Shown here piece after piece: positions 25,605-34,564 of a DNA stretch of 64,000 bases (within the stretch, counting starts at the first letter, position 1; the number at the start of each line of letters is the position of its first letter). Under the pieces are notes generated by a model. It searched no databases, was not told the origin of the DNA, and saw only the letters and a list, made by a program, of their open reading frames with translations. The position numbers and the translations under genes are program-made. Source of the stretch: Anaerolineales bacterium (GTDB lineage Bacteria; Chloroflexota; Anaerolineae; Anaerolineales; UBA11579); assembly GCA_019637755.1 (NCBI GenBank), contig JAHBVC010000001.1, positions 706,480-770,479 of the forward strand, written 5' to 3'.

Positions 25605-26654
25605 ATGAAACGTCTGCTCAGCAAACTCGCCTTGTTATTTGTGCCCGTCTTCCTGTTGGTAGGCCTGGTGAATTATGTAGTGGACCCCTCGCTGCTGTTT
25701 GGCACCGGCCGCGTGGAGCGCGAGATGGCGCAGGCCATGCTCAACGAGCAAAACATTGCCAATATCTTGAATTATGATCATCGCTTGTTGCAAAAATTCT
25801 ACTTTGCCGGCCTGCAACAAACGCCGGACATGGTTGTCTTAGGCTCCAGCCGCAGCATGCTGGTGCGGGCAAGCTATTTCCCCGGCCAGCGCCTGTACAA
25901 CGCCGCGGTGGCCGGAGGCAGCGTGGAAGATTTCCTCGCCATCGATCAAGTGATGCGCAACAATGGGCACAGGCCGAAAACAGTGATCCTGGATATCAGC
26001 CCCTGGGTGTTTAACCGCCAGAATGGGCAAACACGCTGGCGCAGCCTGGCCAGCGAATACTTCCAAGCGCTAGACCGCCTGGGGATCGACCATGGCCTGG
26101 ACGAGTACTGGCGCAGCCTGGACGTGGAGAAATACTCCGCCTTGTTTTCGCTGCCGTATTTGCAAGAGTCGCTTCGCTGGGCCAATCGAGAAAACAGCTA
26201 TTACTTCACCGAGCGCAGCCATACCGGCGAGGTGCTCAAGCTTAGCGATGGCTCGCGCGTCTATGGAGACGAAGAAGAGAAGCGCAGCGCGGCTGAACTG
26301 CAGAAGCTAGTGAGCACGGCGGTAGATAATCTGAGCCCATTCAACCAGCTCGATCCGTTCTTTATGCAGGTGTTCGAAACTTTTGTGGCCGGCTTGCAAG
26401 CCGAAGGCGTGGAGGTGGTGTTCTTCTTAGCCCCCTATCCGCCTGCGATGTACGCAGCAGACGCCATGCAGCCCGGCGCACAAGCAGTTGAGCAATACTT
26501 GCATAGCTTCGCGGCTCGACACGGCATCACGGTGGTGGGTTCGTATGACCCAGCGGCGCTGGGTTGCGATGCCAGCGAATTCTACGACGCGGTGCACCCG
26601 CGCCCCAGCTGCATTGCCAAGCTGGGCCTCGAGGCGCTGGCCGGCGGGCACTAG
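25605..26654 (+). CDS. Membrane-anchored SGNH-like partner of the MBOAT acyltransferase
   Basis: The 349-residue protein has one N-terminal helix (LLSKLALLFVPVFLLVGLVN) and an outside domain. VVLGSSRSMLVRASYFPG resembles the serine block of SGNH enzymes, and FYDAVHPRPSC contains a late Asp-x-x-His pair. The genes for MBOAT and AlgJ/AlgX/DltD-like proteins are commonly paired: the second transfers the acyl group to the polymer outside. The position 2 nt after the MBOAT stop supports that role. The polymer is unknown. Confidence 0.72.
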   Translation: MKRLLSKLALLFVPVFLLVGLVNYVVDPSLLFGTGRVEREMAQAMLNEQNIANILNYDHRLLQKFYFAGLQQTPDMVVLGSSRSMLVRASYFPGQRLYNAAVAGGSVEDFLAIDQVMRNNGHRPKTVILDISPWVFNRQNGQTRWRSLASEYFQALDRLGIDHGLDEYWRSLDVEKYSALFSLPYLQESLRWANRENSYYFTERSHTGEVLKLSDGSRVYGDEEEKRSAAELQKLVSTAVDNLSPFNQLDPFFMQVFETFVAGLQAEGVEVVFFLAPYPPAMYAADAMQPGAQAVEQYLHSFAARHGITVVGSYDPAALGCDASEFYDAVHPRPSCIAKLGLEALAGGH

Positions 26655-26660
26655 CCCGGC

Positions 26661-28301
26661 TTAGGGCCGCGCGCCCAACTGGGGGGCGCGCTGCAGCAGG
26701 TTCAAGTAGAAGCGGCTGGCAGGTTTCGGCCCCGGCACGATGTGCTCGCGGTTGGTGCGGATCGGCGTGGGGTCCTCCCAGGTGATCTGCAGGCCACGGT
26801 CAGCACCTGGGGTCAGTTGCTCTACTACATAGGGCAGGCCCTGCGCATCCAATGCGATCAGGATCCAATTGTCTTTGCGCAGATTGCCACCGCGGTTGGC
26901 TTCCAAATAGCCTTCATGGCGGATGGCCCAGTATTCTGCCAGATCGGTACTGAGAAACGCGCACAGCAGATCAGGCTGGCCATACAGCATTTCGAGGCTG
27001 GGGCCACAGCCCGAATTGCTCAGCACGCGATCGATAAAGATGAACACCGTGCCCGGCTGCACCTGCGGCACAACCTCCAGCAGGCCGCGATAGAGCACAT
27101 TTTCCGGCAGCTCGCGCTCGGCCAGAAACTGGTAACGAGCCGTGCTCTCTACGCCGCTATATGAAACCAGCACGGCGAGTACGGCCGCGGCTAGCACCCG
27201 CCAAACCCCCGGCTTCGCCAGATGATAGGCCAGCACCCCTAAGGGCATCAACCCAAAGACGGAGGAGGAGAACACGCGCCCCACCGGGCCGTAGCCCGCC
27301 GCGGCGTAAGGAACAAAGCCAAAAATAAAGAACCAAATCAGCGCCGCGGCGAGGAAGAAGCGCCGTGGCTGAGGCACGCCGCGCCGGGCTTGGCTGAGCA
27401 GCAACCCCAGGCCAAACAGTTGCAGCAGGATCACCGCAGCGAGCATCAGCGCCAACCAGATAGCCTGCGGTGCTGACCACGAGGGAGTGCGGATACCGAA
27501 GAAATAGCCGGGCAGCCGCTCGGCAATGCGCTGCACAATCTCCCAGGCTGCGCCCAAATTCACGGCCGGGTGGGCCATTGCCTCACTGGCCTGGGCCGCC
27601 TGGGCGGCGTAGAAGCGAAACAGCAGCAGCCCGAAGACGCCCGAGAACACGGCCAAACCCAGATATTGCCAGGCACGGCCGCGGCGCTTGTCGCGCTCCA
27701 GCGGCCAAGCGAGCAAGAGCAGGCCGGGGAAGAGCAACAAGGCATTCTCGTAGGTGATGATCGAAAGCACGAAGAGCAAGAAGCTGGCAATCAGCCAGCG
27801 CACTTTTTTGCCGGCCGCCCAGTTTTGCAGCGCCAAGCCCGCCAAAAAGAAGAAGATCAGCGAGATGCGCCCATTATCGGTGGACACCTTGAAGGCCAAG
27901 GGGAGCGAGATCCAATTGGTGAACAACACAAAAGCCAGCAATGCGAATAGGTACTTCGGGCGACGCTCATTGGGCCAGACGCGGCTCAGCAGCCGGGTGG
28001 CCAGCAAAGCCACCACCAGCAGCAGTACGAAGGACAGTGTATGGATGAGCAAAGGCTGGTAGCCGACCAGCTTATAGAGATAGTTCCAATACAGGGCTTC
28101 GATGGCGCGCCCGTTGTCTTGATAATACATTTGCCAGGCAAGCTCGTGATTGTAGCCATCGGCATAGCGGAAGAGCAGAAATTCTTCGCCAAACAGATAG
28201 CGCGGCACGATGCCGAGAGCCGCTGCCAGGCCAATCAACCCCAAACCGGTCAAGCCTGCCCGAAACCAAAATGAATCTCGCAGCTTGAACACAGCCGCCA
28301 T
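26661..28301 (-). CDS. Large polytopic membrane protein, glycosyltransferase C-like, function unknown
   Basis: The 546-residue protein has roughly ten hydrophobic segments between residues 10 and 400, followed by a ~130-residue soluble C-terminal domain (from about GTVFIFIDRVLSNSG). Its outline, with an early loop carrying acidic residues (RYADGYNHELAWQMYY), resembles GT-C enzymes or uncharacterised O-antigen-type membrane proteins, but I see no diagnostic motif. The ATG at 28301 shares one base with the thiolase stop, so they are co-transcribed although functionally unrelated in appearance. Confidence 0.65.
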   Translation of the reverse strand: MAAVFKLRDSFWFRAGLTGLGLIGLAAALGIVPRYLFGEEFLLFRYADGYNHELAWQMYYQDNGRAIEALYWNYLYKLVGYQPLLIHTLSFVLLLVVALLATRLLSRVWPNERRPKYLFALLAFVLFTNWISLPLAFKVSTDNGRISLIFFFLAGLALQNWAAGKKVRWLIASFLLFVLSIITYENALLLFPGLLLLAWPLERDKRRGRAWQYLGLAVFSGVFGLLLFRFYAAQAAQASEAMAHPAVNLGAAWEIVQRIAERLPGYFFGIRTPSWSAPQAIWLALMLAAVILLQLFGLGLLLSQARRGVPQPRRFFLAAALIWFFIFGFVPYAAAGYGPVGRVFSSSVFGLMPLGVLAYHLAKPGVWRVLAAAVLAVLVSYSGVESTARYQFLAERELPENVLYRGLLEVVPQVQPGTVFIFIDRVLSNSGCGPSLEMLYGQPDLLCAFLSTDLAEYWAIRHEGYLEANRGGNLRKDNWILIALDAQGLPYVVEQLTPGADRGLQITWEDPTPIRTNREHIVPGPKPASRFYLNLLQRAPQLGARP

Positions 28302-29530
28302 TAGCTCTCGAGCCACTCCACGATCGTGGCTTCGCCCTGCCCCACGCCGACGCACAACGTAGCCAGGCCATAGAAGGGCCGCGGCATGCTGGGGGCACGG
28401 CGGCGCATTTCGTGCAGCAAGGTGGTGAGAATGCGCGCCCCGGAGCAGCCCAGTGGATGTCCGAGGGCGATCGCGCCGCCATTCACGTTAGTGATCTCTT
28501 CGCTGATGCCCAGTTCGCGCAACACGGCCAGCGATTGCACCGCGAACGCTTCGTTGAGCTCAACCAGGCCGATGTCGCTGACGGTCAGGCCGGCGCGAGC
28601 CAGCGCCTTGCGCACGGCGGGCACCGGGCCCATGCCCATGGTGCGCGGCGGCACGCCAGCGGCGGCCGAGGCGACGATGCGTGCCATCGGCTTGAGCCCG
28701 AGGGCGGCGGCCTTCTCAGCGCTGGTGAGCAAGAGAGCCGAAGCGCCATCGTTCAGGCCGGAGGAGTTGCCTGCGGTGACCGTGCCATCTTTGCGGAAGG
28801 CCGGGCGCAGCTTGGCCAGGCTCTCCAGGCTGGTATCGCGGCGTGGGCGCTCGTCGGTAGCCACCAGAATCGGATCGCCCTTACGCTGCGGCACCGGCAC
28901 GGGCACAATTTCATCTGTGAAGCGCCCGGCATCCATCGCGGCGATGGCGCGCTGGTGGCTTTGCAAGGCGAAGCGATCCTGCTCTTCACGCGAGATCGGC
29001 GTGGCATCGTAGATATTTTCGGCCGTCTCCCCCATCGAGTCGTTGCCGAACATCTCTTTGAGTTTGGCATTGGGGAAACGCCAGCCCAGCGTGGTATCCC
29101 ACATGGTCACATTGCCATATTCGTAGCCTTGGGCGGCCTTGGCCACCGCATAGGGTGAGCGCGTCATGCTTTCCACGCCGGCGGCGATGTACATATCGCC
29201 ATCGCCGGCTTTGATGGCGCGTGCCGCGGCGTTGACTGCGCTCAGGCCGGAGGCGCACAGGCGGTTAAGCGTCACCGCAGGCACCTCTACCGGGAAGTTA
29301 GCCAGGAGCACCGCCATGCGGGCCACGTTGCGGTTGTCTTCGCCGGCCTGGTTGGCGCAGCCCATATAGACTTCTTCCACTTCAGCGGGGTTCACCCCGG
29401 TGCGCGCCACCAAGGCTTGTAATACCAAGGCAGCCATATCATCGGGGCGCACCGCAGCCAGCACGCCGCCGAGCGCGCCAATAGGGGTGCGCACGCCGTC
29501 AATGATCACTGCTTCATTTTGGTGGGTCAT
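28301..29530 (-). CDS. Acetyl-CoA C-acyltransferase (thiolase)
   Basis: The 409-residue protein is a full thiolase. The nucleophile Cys sits in [16 protein letters not shown], the His in [12 protein letters not shown], and the second Cys in [27 protein letters not shown] is also present. [20 protein letters not shown] is closest to beta-ketoadipyl/acetyl-CoA thiolases. It cleaves 3-ketoacyl-CoA or condenses acetyl-CoA. TAGAAT (minus, 29537-29542) ends 6 nt before the ATG, suggesting a leaderless mRNA. Confidence 0.92.
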   Translation of the reverse strand: MTHQNEAVIIDGVRTPIGALGGVLAAVRPDDMAALVLQALVARTGVNPAEVEEVYMGCANQAGEDNRNVARMAVLLANFPVEVPAVTLNRLCASGLSAVNAAARAIKAGDGDMYIAAGVESMTRSPYAVAKAAQGYEYGNVTMWDTTLGWRFPNAKLKEMFGNDSMGETAENIYDATPISREEQDRFALQSHQRAIAAMDAGRFTDEIVPVPVPQRKGDPILVATDERPRRDTSLESLAKLRPAFRKDGTVTAGNSSGLNDGASALLLTSAEKAAALGLKPMARIVASAAAGVPPRTMGMGPVPAVRKALARAGLTVSDIGLVELNEAFAVQSLAVLRELGISEEITNVNGGAIALGHPLGCSGARILTTLLHEMRRRAPSMPRPFYGLATLCVGVGQGEATIVEWLES

Positions 29531-29566
29531 AGGGCAATTCTAACGGCTAATTGATGGTGCACTATG

Positions 29567-30175
29567 CTAGCGGGTTTTCTGTGCCAGTACGCCAATAAAT
29601 GTACCGAACAGGTACGAGGTGTGGCGCACCGGCTGCAGCCCGGCGCCGGCCAGCAGGCTGCGCAATTGTGCCAGGCTGTACACGCGCCCCAGCCAGGCGC
29701 GCGTGCGCGCAGAGGGCAGCAGGCGCAGCAGCCCGGCCAGCCCGTACCGGCTAGGCACCCCGACGAAGACCATGCCGCCAGGCTTGGCCAGGCGCGCCAT
29801 GCAGGCCACGGCCTGCTCGGGGTTATCAATCTCCTCGATCGAAGAGGAGTTCCACACTAAATCCAACGACTCGGGTTGAATCGCCGGGCGGAATAGATCG
29901 GTCAGCAGGAAGGCGGCCTGAAACGCGGGAATGTGTGCCTGGCGGTAATCCTCAAGGTTTAGATCGGCGGCGATGCTCAGGCCCACCTGCGGAAACTGGC
30001 TGAGCAAGTGCGCGGCAAAGCCGCTGCCGCAGGCTACTTCGGCCAGGCGCAACCCCTGGCGCCCTTCCAGCACGGCGCGCTGCAGGAAGCTCACCAGACC
30101 ACGGTTCATTTGCAAACGCAGCCATTGGTAGGGGCGCGTAGCTTCCAGGGCATCCAACCAGATTCGTTCAGTCAT
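29567..30175 (-). CDS. Class I SAM-dependent methyltransferase
   Basis: The 202-residue protein has a Rossmann SAM-binding start (LRLAEVACGSGFAAHLLSQF), acidic IAADLNLEDY at strand 2, LVWNSSSIEEIDNPEQAV at motif II and LAKPGGMVFVGVPSRYG. The substrate is unknown. It overlaps the preceding methyltransferase gene by 8 nt and is third in an operon after GT2, which suggests modification of a lipid-linked sugar or glycan. Confidence 0.82.
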   Translation of the reverse strand: MTERIWLDALEATRPYQWLRLQMNRGLVSFLQRAVLEGRQGLRLAEVACGSGFAAHLLSQFPQVGLSIAADLNLEDYRQAHIPAFQAAFLLTDLFRPAIQPESLDLVWNSSSIEEIDNPEQAVACMARLAKPGGMVFVGVPSRYGLAGLLRLLPSARTRAWLGRVYSLAQLRSLLAGAGLQPVRHTSYLFGTFIGVLAQKTR

Positions 30176-30893
30176 TTTTTCTCACCACCACCAATACGGA
30201 AGTGCCGATGGGTAAGTTTACCCAGCGCAGCACTTGCATTTCCAACCACGAGAGCCAGTATAAGGGTTCATTGATTAGGCCAGGGAAAAGGCGCACATCG
30301 GAGCGACTGACGCCTTGACCGGGTTTGTTAAACAGCTTGCGCAGGGCCATCAAAGGAAATAAAAGGAAGAAGAGATAGCTGCCCCGCAGAAACTGCACCG
30401 GCTGGCCGGCGAACAGGCTGCGCAGTTGCGTGAGATTGAAGCGGCGTACGGAGTTGACCGCGCGGTCGTGCTCACTGTAGAGCCACTGGTGGGCGGCCAT
30501 CAGGAACAGGGCCTGGCCGCCGGGGCGTAGCACGCGCAGAGCATTCGCAACCAACTCGTGCGGATTCACCGAACCGACCTCGAGCACATCAATGCAAGTG
30601 AGCAGATCGAAGCTATTGGCGGCAAAGGGCAACTGGTTGCCGCTGGCGCGCAGCACTGGGCCAACCTGGCGCGCCTGGCTGAAGCGCACGGCTTCGCTGG
30701 CGTAATCCAAGCCGGTGACCTGGTAGCCGGCACGCTGCAGCGCGCTGAGCAGGCCGCCGGTGCCACAGCCCAGCTCCAGCAGGCGCTGGCCGGAAGGCGT
30801 GGGCAGCAAGCGCCGCACCGCCAAGTGAACCGCGCGCAGCCACCACAAGCGCTGCTCGGCAGCATGCAGATACTGGTATTCAGCCGCCTGCAT
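30168..30893 (-). CDS. Class I SAM-dependent methyltransferase
   Basis: The 241-residue protein has LLELGCGTGGLLSALQRAGY, the acidic VTGLDYASEAVR, FDLLTCIDVLEVGSVNPHEL and LRVLRPGGQALFLMAAHQWL. A hydrophobic patch near residues 175-190 (GSYLFFLLFPLMALRKL) suggests membrane contact, as in methyltransferases acting on polyprenyl-linked substrates. The ATG shares one base with the stop of the GT2 gene (TAATG). The substrate is not identified. Confidence 0.83.
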   Translation of the reverse strand: MQAAEYQYLHAAEQRLWWLRAVHLAVRRLLPTPSGQRLLELGCGTGGLLSALQRAGYQVTGLDYASEAVRFSQARQVGPVLRASGNQLPFAANSFDLLTCIDVLEVGSVNPHELVANALRVLRPGGQALFLMAAHQWLYSEHDRAVNSVRRFNLTQLRSLFAGQPVQFLRGSYLFFLLFPLMALRKLFNKPGQGVSRSDVRLFPGLINEPLYWLSWLEMQVLRWVNLPIGTSVLVVVRKND

Positions 30894-31615
30894 TAATCTC
30901 GCCCGGTGAGGAAACGCAGGCGCAGGCTAAAGATCCGCAGGATATAGCGCAACCCGGTGATAAAAAAGCTGATCAGCGAAGGGGCCGATTTGGACACACC
31001 CACGCTGCGATCGCGAAAGGCATAGCCGACCTCTTTGATGCGCAGGCCGGCGCGATGGGCATCGTAGATAAACTCAATGAAATAATCGCCGTACCCAAAA
31101 GGAATCAAGGTGACGTAATCGAACACTTCTCGGCGAATGGCAATGAAACCGCTGTCGTAATCGCGCACCGCATTGTTGAGCACGATACGCGCCAAGGCGT
31201 TGATCGCGCGGCTGGCCAGGGTGCGCACGGGGTGGCGGTTATCGCTGCCGCCTTCCACATAGCGCGAGCCGATAGCAATGTGATCGTGATCCAACTGCTC
31301 GATCAGCTGGTTCATCACCGCCGCGGGCATGGTCATGTCGGCATCCATCCAGCCGAGAATATCGCCACGCGCCTCAAGGATGCCGCGATGGAAAGCGGCG
31401 GCCAGGCCGCGCGCTTTGCGGCGGATCAGGCGCAGGTTGGGATGCTGCAGCGCCGCCACCAGATCGGCAGTGCCATCCGGTGAGGCATCATCCACCACGA
31501 TGACTTCCAGCGGGGCCGGGATGGCGGCATACAACGCTTCGATCAGGGCAGTGATGTGCTCTTTCTCGTTATAGGTAGGGACAATGATGGAAACCAGGCT
31601 ATCTTTGGGGCGCAT
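30893..31615 (-). CDS. GT2 glycosyltransferase, polyprenol-phosphate mannosyltransferase type
   Basis: The 240-residue protein has SIIVPTYNEKEHITALI, VIVVDDASPDGTADLV, the DAD metal site in GDILGWMDADMTMP, and SRYVEGGSDNRHPVRTLASR. These match dolichol-phosphate mannosyltransferase-like GT2 enzymes, which charge polyprenyl phosphate with a sugar. No C-terminal membrane helices are present apart from a short hydrophobic end. TATACT (minus, 31625-31630) ends 9 nt before the ATG. It heads an operon with two methyltransferases. Confidence 0.87.
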   Translation of the reverse strand: MRPKDSLVSIIVPTYNEKEHITALIEALYAAIPAPLEVIVVDDASPDGTADLVAALQHPNLRLIRRKARGLAAAFHRGILEARGDILGWMDADMTMPAAVMNQLIEQLDHDHIAIGSRYVEGGSDNRHPVRTLASRAINALARIVLNNAVRDYDSGFIAIRREVFDYVTLIPFGYGDYFIEFIYDAHRAGLRIKEVGYAFRDRSVGVSKSAPSLISFFITGLRYILRIFSLRLRFLTGRD

Positions 31616-31669
31616 AGACCCCCAAGTATAAATTATCCCTAGCGTATACTTGCAGCTTCGGAGATTTCT

Positions 31670-32575
31670 ATGCCCATGCGATTCATTGGTGAGTTGGCCG
31701 GGCTGGCGACGGCGATTTTCTTTGCTGGTGGCGCCAGCTTCTTTACATTGAGCTCGCGCCTGGCGGGCTCACAAGTGGTCAACCGCACGCGCTTGCTGGC
31801 GGCCACCCTGATCCTGCTAATGATCCACTCCCTGCTGTATGGTGGCCCGATCCCGCAGGCGGAGGACACGCGCTGGATCTGGCTGGGCCTCTCCGGTGTG
31901 ATCGGCCTGACCTTGGGCGATGCGGCGTTGTTCCAGGCCTTCGTGCAGTTGGGAGCGCGCCTCACCATGCTGGTCTTCAGCACCGCCCCTGTAGTGGCGG
32001 CCATCCTGGGCTATTTCCTCTTCGGCGAAACCCTCGGCGCGCTGCAATTGCTGGGCATGCTGCTGAGTCTGGGCGGTGTACTGTGGGTCGTCTCGGAGCA
32101 AGAAGGCGGCGAGCGCGGCCATGCCGAGCGGCGTGTGTATCTGGCCGGGCTCGGCTTCGCCTTCCTGGCGGCGCTGGGGCAGGCGCTGGGCACGATCACA
32201 GCCAAGTTTGGCCTGGCGGGTGAGTTCCCGGCGCTTTCGGCACAAGTGATGCGCATGCTGGCGGCCACGGGCAGCATTTGGCTGTTTGCCATCCTGCGCC
32301 GCCAAGTTAGGCCTACGCTGCGCACACTGCGCAGCCAGCCCAAAGCTTTGGGGCTGCTGCTGATCGGTGCGCTGTTCGGCCCGATCAGCGGGGTATGGCT
32401 CTCCTTGGTTTCGATCCAGAATACGGAGGTGGGCGTTGCCAGCACGCTGATCGCCATGGTGCCGATCTTCCTGCTGCCGATCGGCTATTTCGTCTTCAAG
32501 GAGAAGCTGAGCGTGCGCGGGATTGCTGGCACGCTGCTGGCATTGGCGGGAGTAGGCATCTTGTTCCTCGCATGA
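31670..32575 (+). CDS. EamA/DMT-family transporter
   Basis: The 301-residue protein has about ten membrane helices in two EamA halves (LGLSGVIGLTLGDAALFQAF and GLLLIGALFGPISGVWLSL are equivalent positions). FVFKEKLSVRGIAGTLLALAG near the end is typical. The family exports or imports small metabolites; the substrate is not predictable. TATACT at 31645-31650 and GGAGAT at 31661 give a normal leader. The next gene has its own -10 box overlapping the end of this gene. Confidence 0.85.
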   Translation: MPMRFIGELAGLATAIFFAGGASFFTLSSRLAGSQVVNRTRLLAATLILLMIHSLLYGGPIPQAEDTRWIWLGLSGVIGLTLGDAALFQAFVQLGARLTMLVFSTAPVVAAILGYFLFGETLGALQLLGMLLSLGGVLWVVSEQEGGERGHAERRVYLAGLGFAFLAALGQALGTITAKFGLAGEFPALSAQVMRMLAATGSIWLFAILRRQVRPTLRTLRSQPKALGLLLIGALFGPISGVWLSLVSIQNTEVGVASTLIAMVPIFLLPIGYFVFKEKLSVRGIAGTLLALAGVGILFLA

Positions 32576-32590
32576 CCTTATAATCAGGCC

Positions 32591-33469
32591 ATGCCCTCCC
32601 CAAACCTCACCCATCCATTATCCGGCGTGTACGCCGCGGCGGTCACTCCACTGCACCCTGACGATACGCCGGATCTGGCCGCCTGGCCAGCGCTGCTAGG
32701 CTTCTTGGCCGAGCGCGGCGCCCACGGAGCGCTGCTGCTCGGCACCACCGGCGAGGGCACCAGCTTCTCGGCCGCGGAGCGCGTGGCGATCTTCAAGGCG
32801 GCCGCGGCGGCCCGCCCCGAGGAGTTTCGCCTGCTAGCGGGCACGGGCACGCCTAGCCTGAGTGAGACGATTGCGCTCAACCAGACGGCCTACGAACTAG
32901 GCTTTGAGGCGACGGTAGTGCTGCCGCCCTATTTTGTGCGCAACGCCAGCGAAGACGGCTTGTTTGATTGGTATAGCCAAGTGATCGAACGCAGTGTGCC
33001 TGAGGGCCGCTGGCTGCTGGGTTATCACATCCCTGCGCTGAGCGGCGTGCCGCTGCCGCTCAGCCTGCTGCAGCGCCTGCACGCCGCCTACCCTACGCGC
33101 TTTGCCGGCTTGAAAGACTCCACAGGCGATCTGGCTTCCGCCGCGGCGTATGCCGCGGGGCTGCCGGGCTGCGCGGTGCTGGTGGGCAACGACAAGCTGA
33201 TGACCAGCGGCCTGCAAGCCGGTGCGGCCGGGGCGATCACGGCGCTGGCCAACCTGCGCTGCGGTGAACTGCGCGCGGTTTACGAGGGCTTCTTGTGGAA
33301 CACGGATGCCAGCGAGCACCAGGCCACGCTGGACGCGGCGCGTGCGGCGATGGACGCCATGCCGCCAGCGCCGGCCTACCTCAAGGCGATGCTGCACACG
33401 CAACACGGCCTGCCGCACTGGCCAGTGCGCAGCCCGCTGCGTAACTTCTCTGCCGAGCAGGTGCAATAG
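32591..33469 (+). CDS. Dihydrodipicolinate synthase/N-acetylneuraminate lyase family protein
   Basis: The 292-residue (beta/alpha)8 protein has GALLLGTTGEGTSFSAAERV, the Tyr in LLGYHIPALSG, and the Schiff-base Lys in FAGLKDSTGD. These define the DapA/NanA aldolase superfamily. DapA-specific residues are not clear, so it could be a sugar-acid or hydroxyproline-pathway lyase. TATAAT (32579-32584) ends 6 nt before the ATG, implying leaderless translation and regulation separate from the upstream transporter. Confidence 0.82.
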   Translation: MPSPNLTHPLSGVYAAAVTPLHPDDTPDLAAWPALLGFLAERGAHGALLLGTTGEGTSFSAAERVAIFKAAAAARPEEFRLLAGTGTPSLSETIALNQTAYELGFEATVVLPPYFVRNASEDGLFDWYSQVIERSVPEGRWLLGYHIPALSGVPLPLSLLQRLHAAYPTRFAGLKDSTGDLASAAAYAAGLPGCAVLVGNDKLMTSGLQAGAAGAITALANLRCGELRAVYEGFLWNTDASEHQATLDAARAAMDAMPPAPAYLKAMLHTQHGLPHWPVRSPLRNFSAEQVQ

Positions 33470-33478
33470 CCCCGCGCG

Positions 33479-34474
33479 CTAGGCAGATTCGCGGATCACC
33501 AGTTCGGAAGGAAGTATCTTTGAGAGCGGCTGTGTTGGCTGGCGCCCGATCAGCTGCATGAGCATATCCACCGCGTGGCGCCCCAACTCAGCAATCGGCT
33601 GCGCAATGGTGGTGAGCGCTGGCTTGTGGTTGGCTGCAAAGGGCGCGTCATCAAAACCCACGATGGCCACATCCTGTGGCACACGCATGCCCTGCTCGTG
33701 TAGGTAACGGATGGCTCCGGCGGCCATGGCATCGTTAGTGGCAAAGACCGCATCTGGCCTGTAGGGCGCGATCTTTTGCATGGCCGTATACCCGCCCTCT
33801 TCTACAAAACCACCCGCGGCAATCAGGTTCTCGTCCACCGTTATGCCTGCCTCGCCCAGCGCGGCACGGTAAGCCTCGAGGCGCTGGCGCTGAACCAGAG
33901 TGCCCTCCACGCCGGTGATGGTGGCAATCCGCTTATGGCCAGTTGCGATGAGGTAGTTGATGGCCCGGCGGGTGCCCTCTTCATTATCAATATCCACATA
34001 GTTAACCGGCAGTGTGCCCGGATAACGGCCAATGAGGACAAAAGGGATCTGCGACTGGTGCAGTGCGGCGACGATCGGATCACGGTCTTGTAGGGAGGAG
34101 ACAATCACCCCGTCAAGAAGGTCGTTGCTCAGGATCTGGGTAATGCTTCTGCGTTCGTGTTCTGGCTCGCCCAACCAAAGCATCACCGAGTGATTGAGCT
34201 GATTGCTGTGATGGGTGACACTTTGCACCAGAATTGGGAAGAAGGGCTCGCCGAACAGGCTGGAGACGCGAATGGGAATCACCAGGCCAATTACGCTGGT
34301 GCGGCCGCCAGCCAGCTTGCGGGCGGCGCGATTGGGCACGTAGTTATTTGAAGAAACTACCTCGAGCACACGCTGGCGCGTACTGTCCTTGACATTGGGG
34401 TCATTGTTGATCACCCGAGAAACGGTGGAACGCGAAACCCCTGCTTGTCTGGCGATTTCTTCAATCCTGCTCAT
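33479..34474 (-). CDS. LacI-family transcriptional regulator
   Basis: The 331-residue protein begins IEEIARQAGVSRSTVSRVIN, the LacI helix-turn-helix with hinge helix (YVPNRAARKLAG). The rest is a periplasmic-binding-like sensor domain (VIGLVIPIRVSS, FVLIGRYPGTLPVNYVDID, VAIVGFDDAPFA). The effector is unknown. The ATG at 34474 is used because the HTH starts there. It is divergent from a FAD oxidoreductase, which it probably controls, and convergent with the DapA-like gene. Confidence 0.92.
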   Translation of the reverse strand: MSRIEEIARQAGVSRSTVSRVINNDPNVKDSTRQRVLEVVSSNNYVPNRAARKLAGGRTSVIGLVIPIRVSSLFGEPFFPILVQSVTHHSNQLNHSVMLWLGEPEHERRSITQILSNDLLDGVIVSSLQDRDPIVAALHQSQIPFVLIGRYPGTLPVNYVDIDNEEGTRRAINYLIATGHKRIATITGVEGTLVQRQRLEAYRAALGEAGITVDENLIAAGGFVEEGGYTAMQKIAPYRPDAVFATNDAMAAGAIRYLHEQGMRVPQDVAIVGFDDAPFAANHKPALTTIAQPIAELGRHAVDMLMQLIGRQPTQPLSKILPSELVIRESA

Positions 34475-34521
34475 TGCCTCCCCAGCCAAGGTACATAGTG
34501 ATGATCGGGTGTGCACAAAAA

Positions 34522-34535
34522 TTATAACGCTTACA
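34522..34535. promoter_or_regulatory. Possible LacI-type operator
   Basis: TTATAACGCTTACA is a near-palindrome centred on CG, the usual layout of LacI/GalR operators. It lies 48 nt upstream of the regulator ATG and 30 nt upstream of the oxidoreductase ATG, in the shared intergenic region. Confidence 0.5.
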
Positions 34536-34564
34536 CCCCCGGCAACTTGTGGTTGAATCGTCCA

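Noticed and set aside
32300..32600. Transporter and DapA-like gene as one transcript only.
   Set aside because: The TATAAT overlapping the transporter end, 6 nt before the DapA-like ATG, indicates an additional own promoter, so a strict operon is not required.
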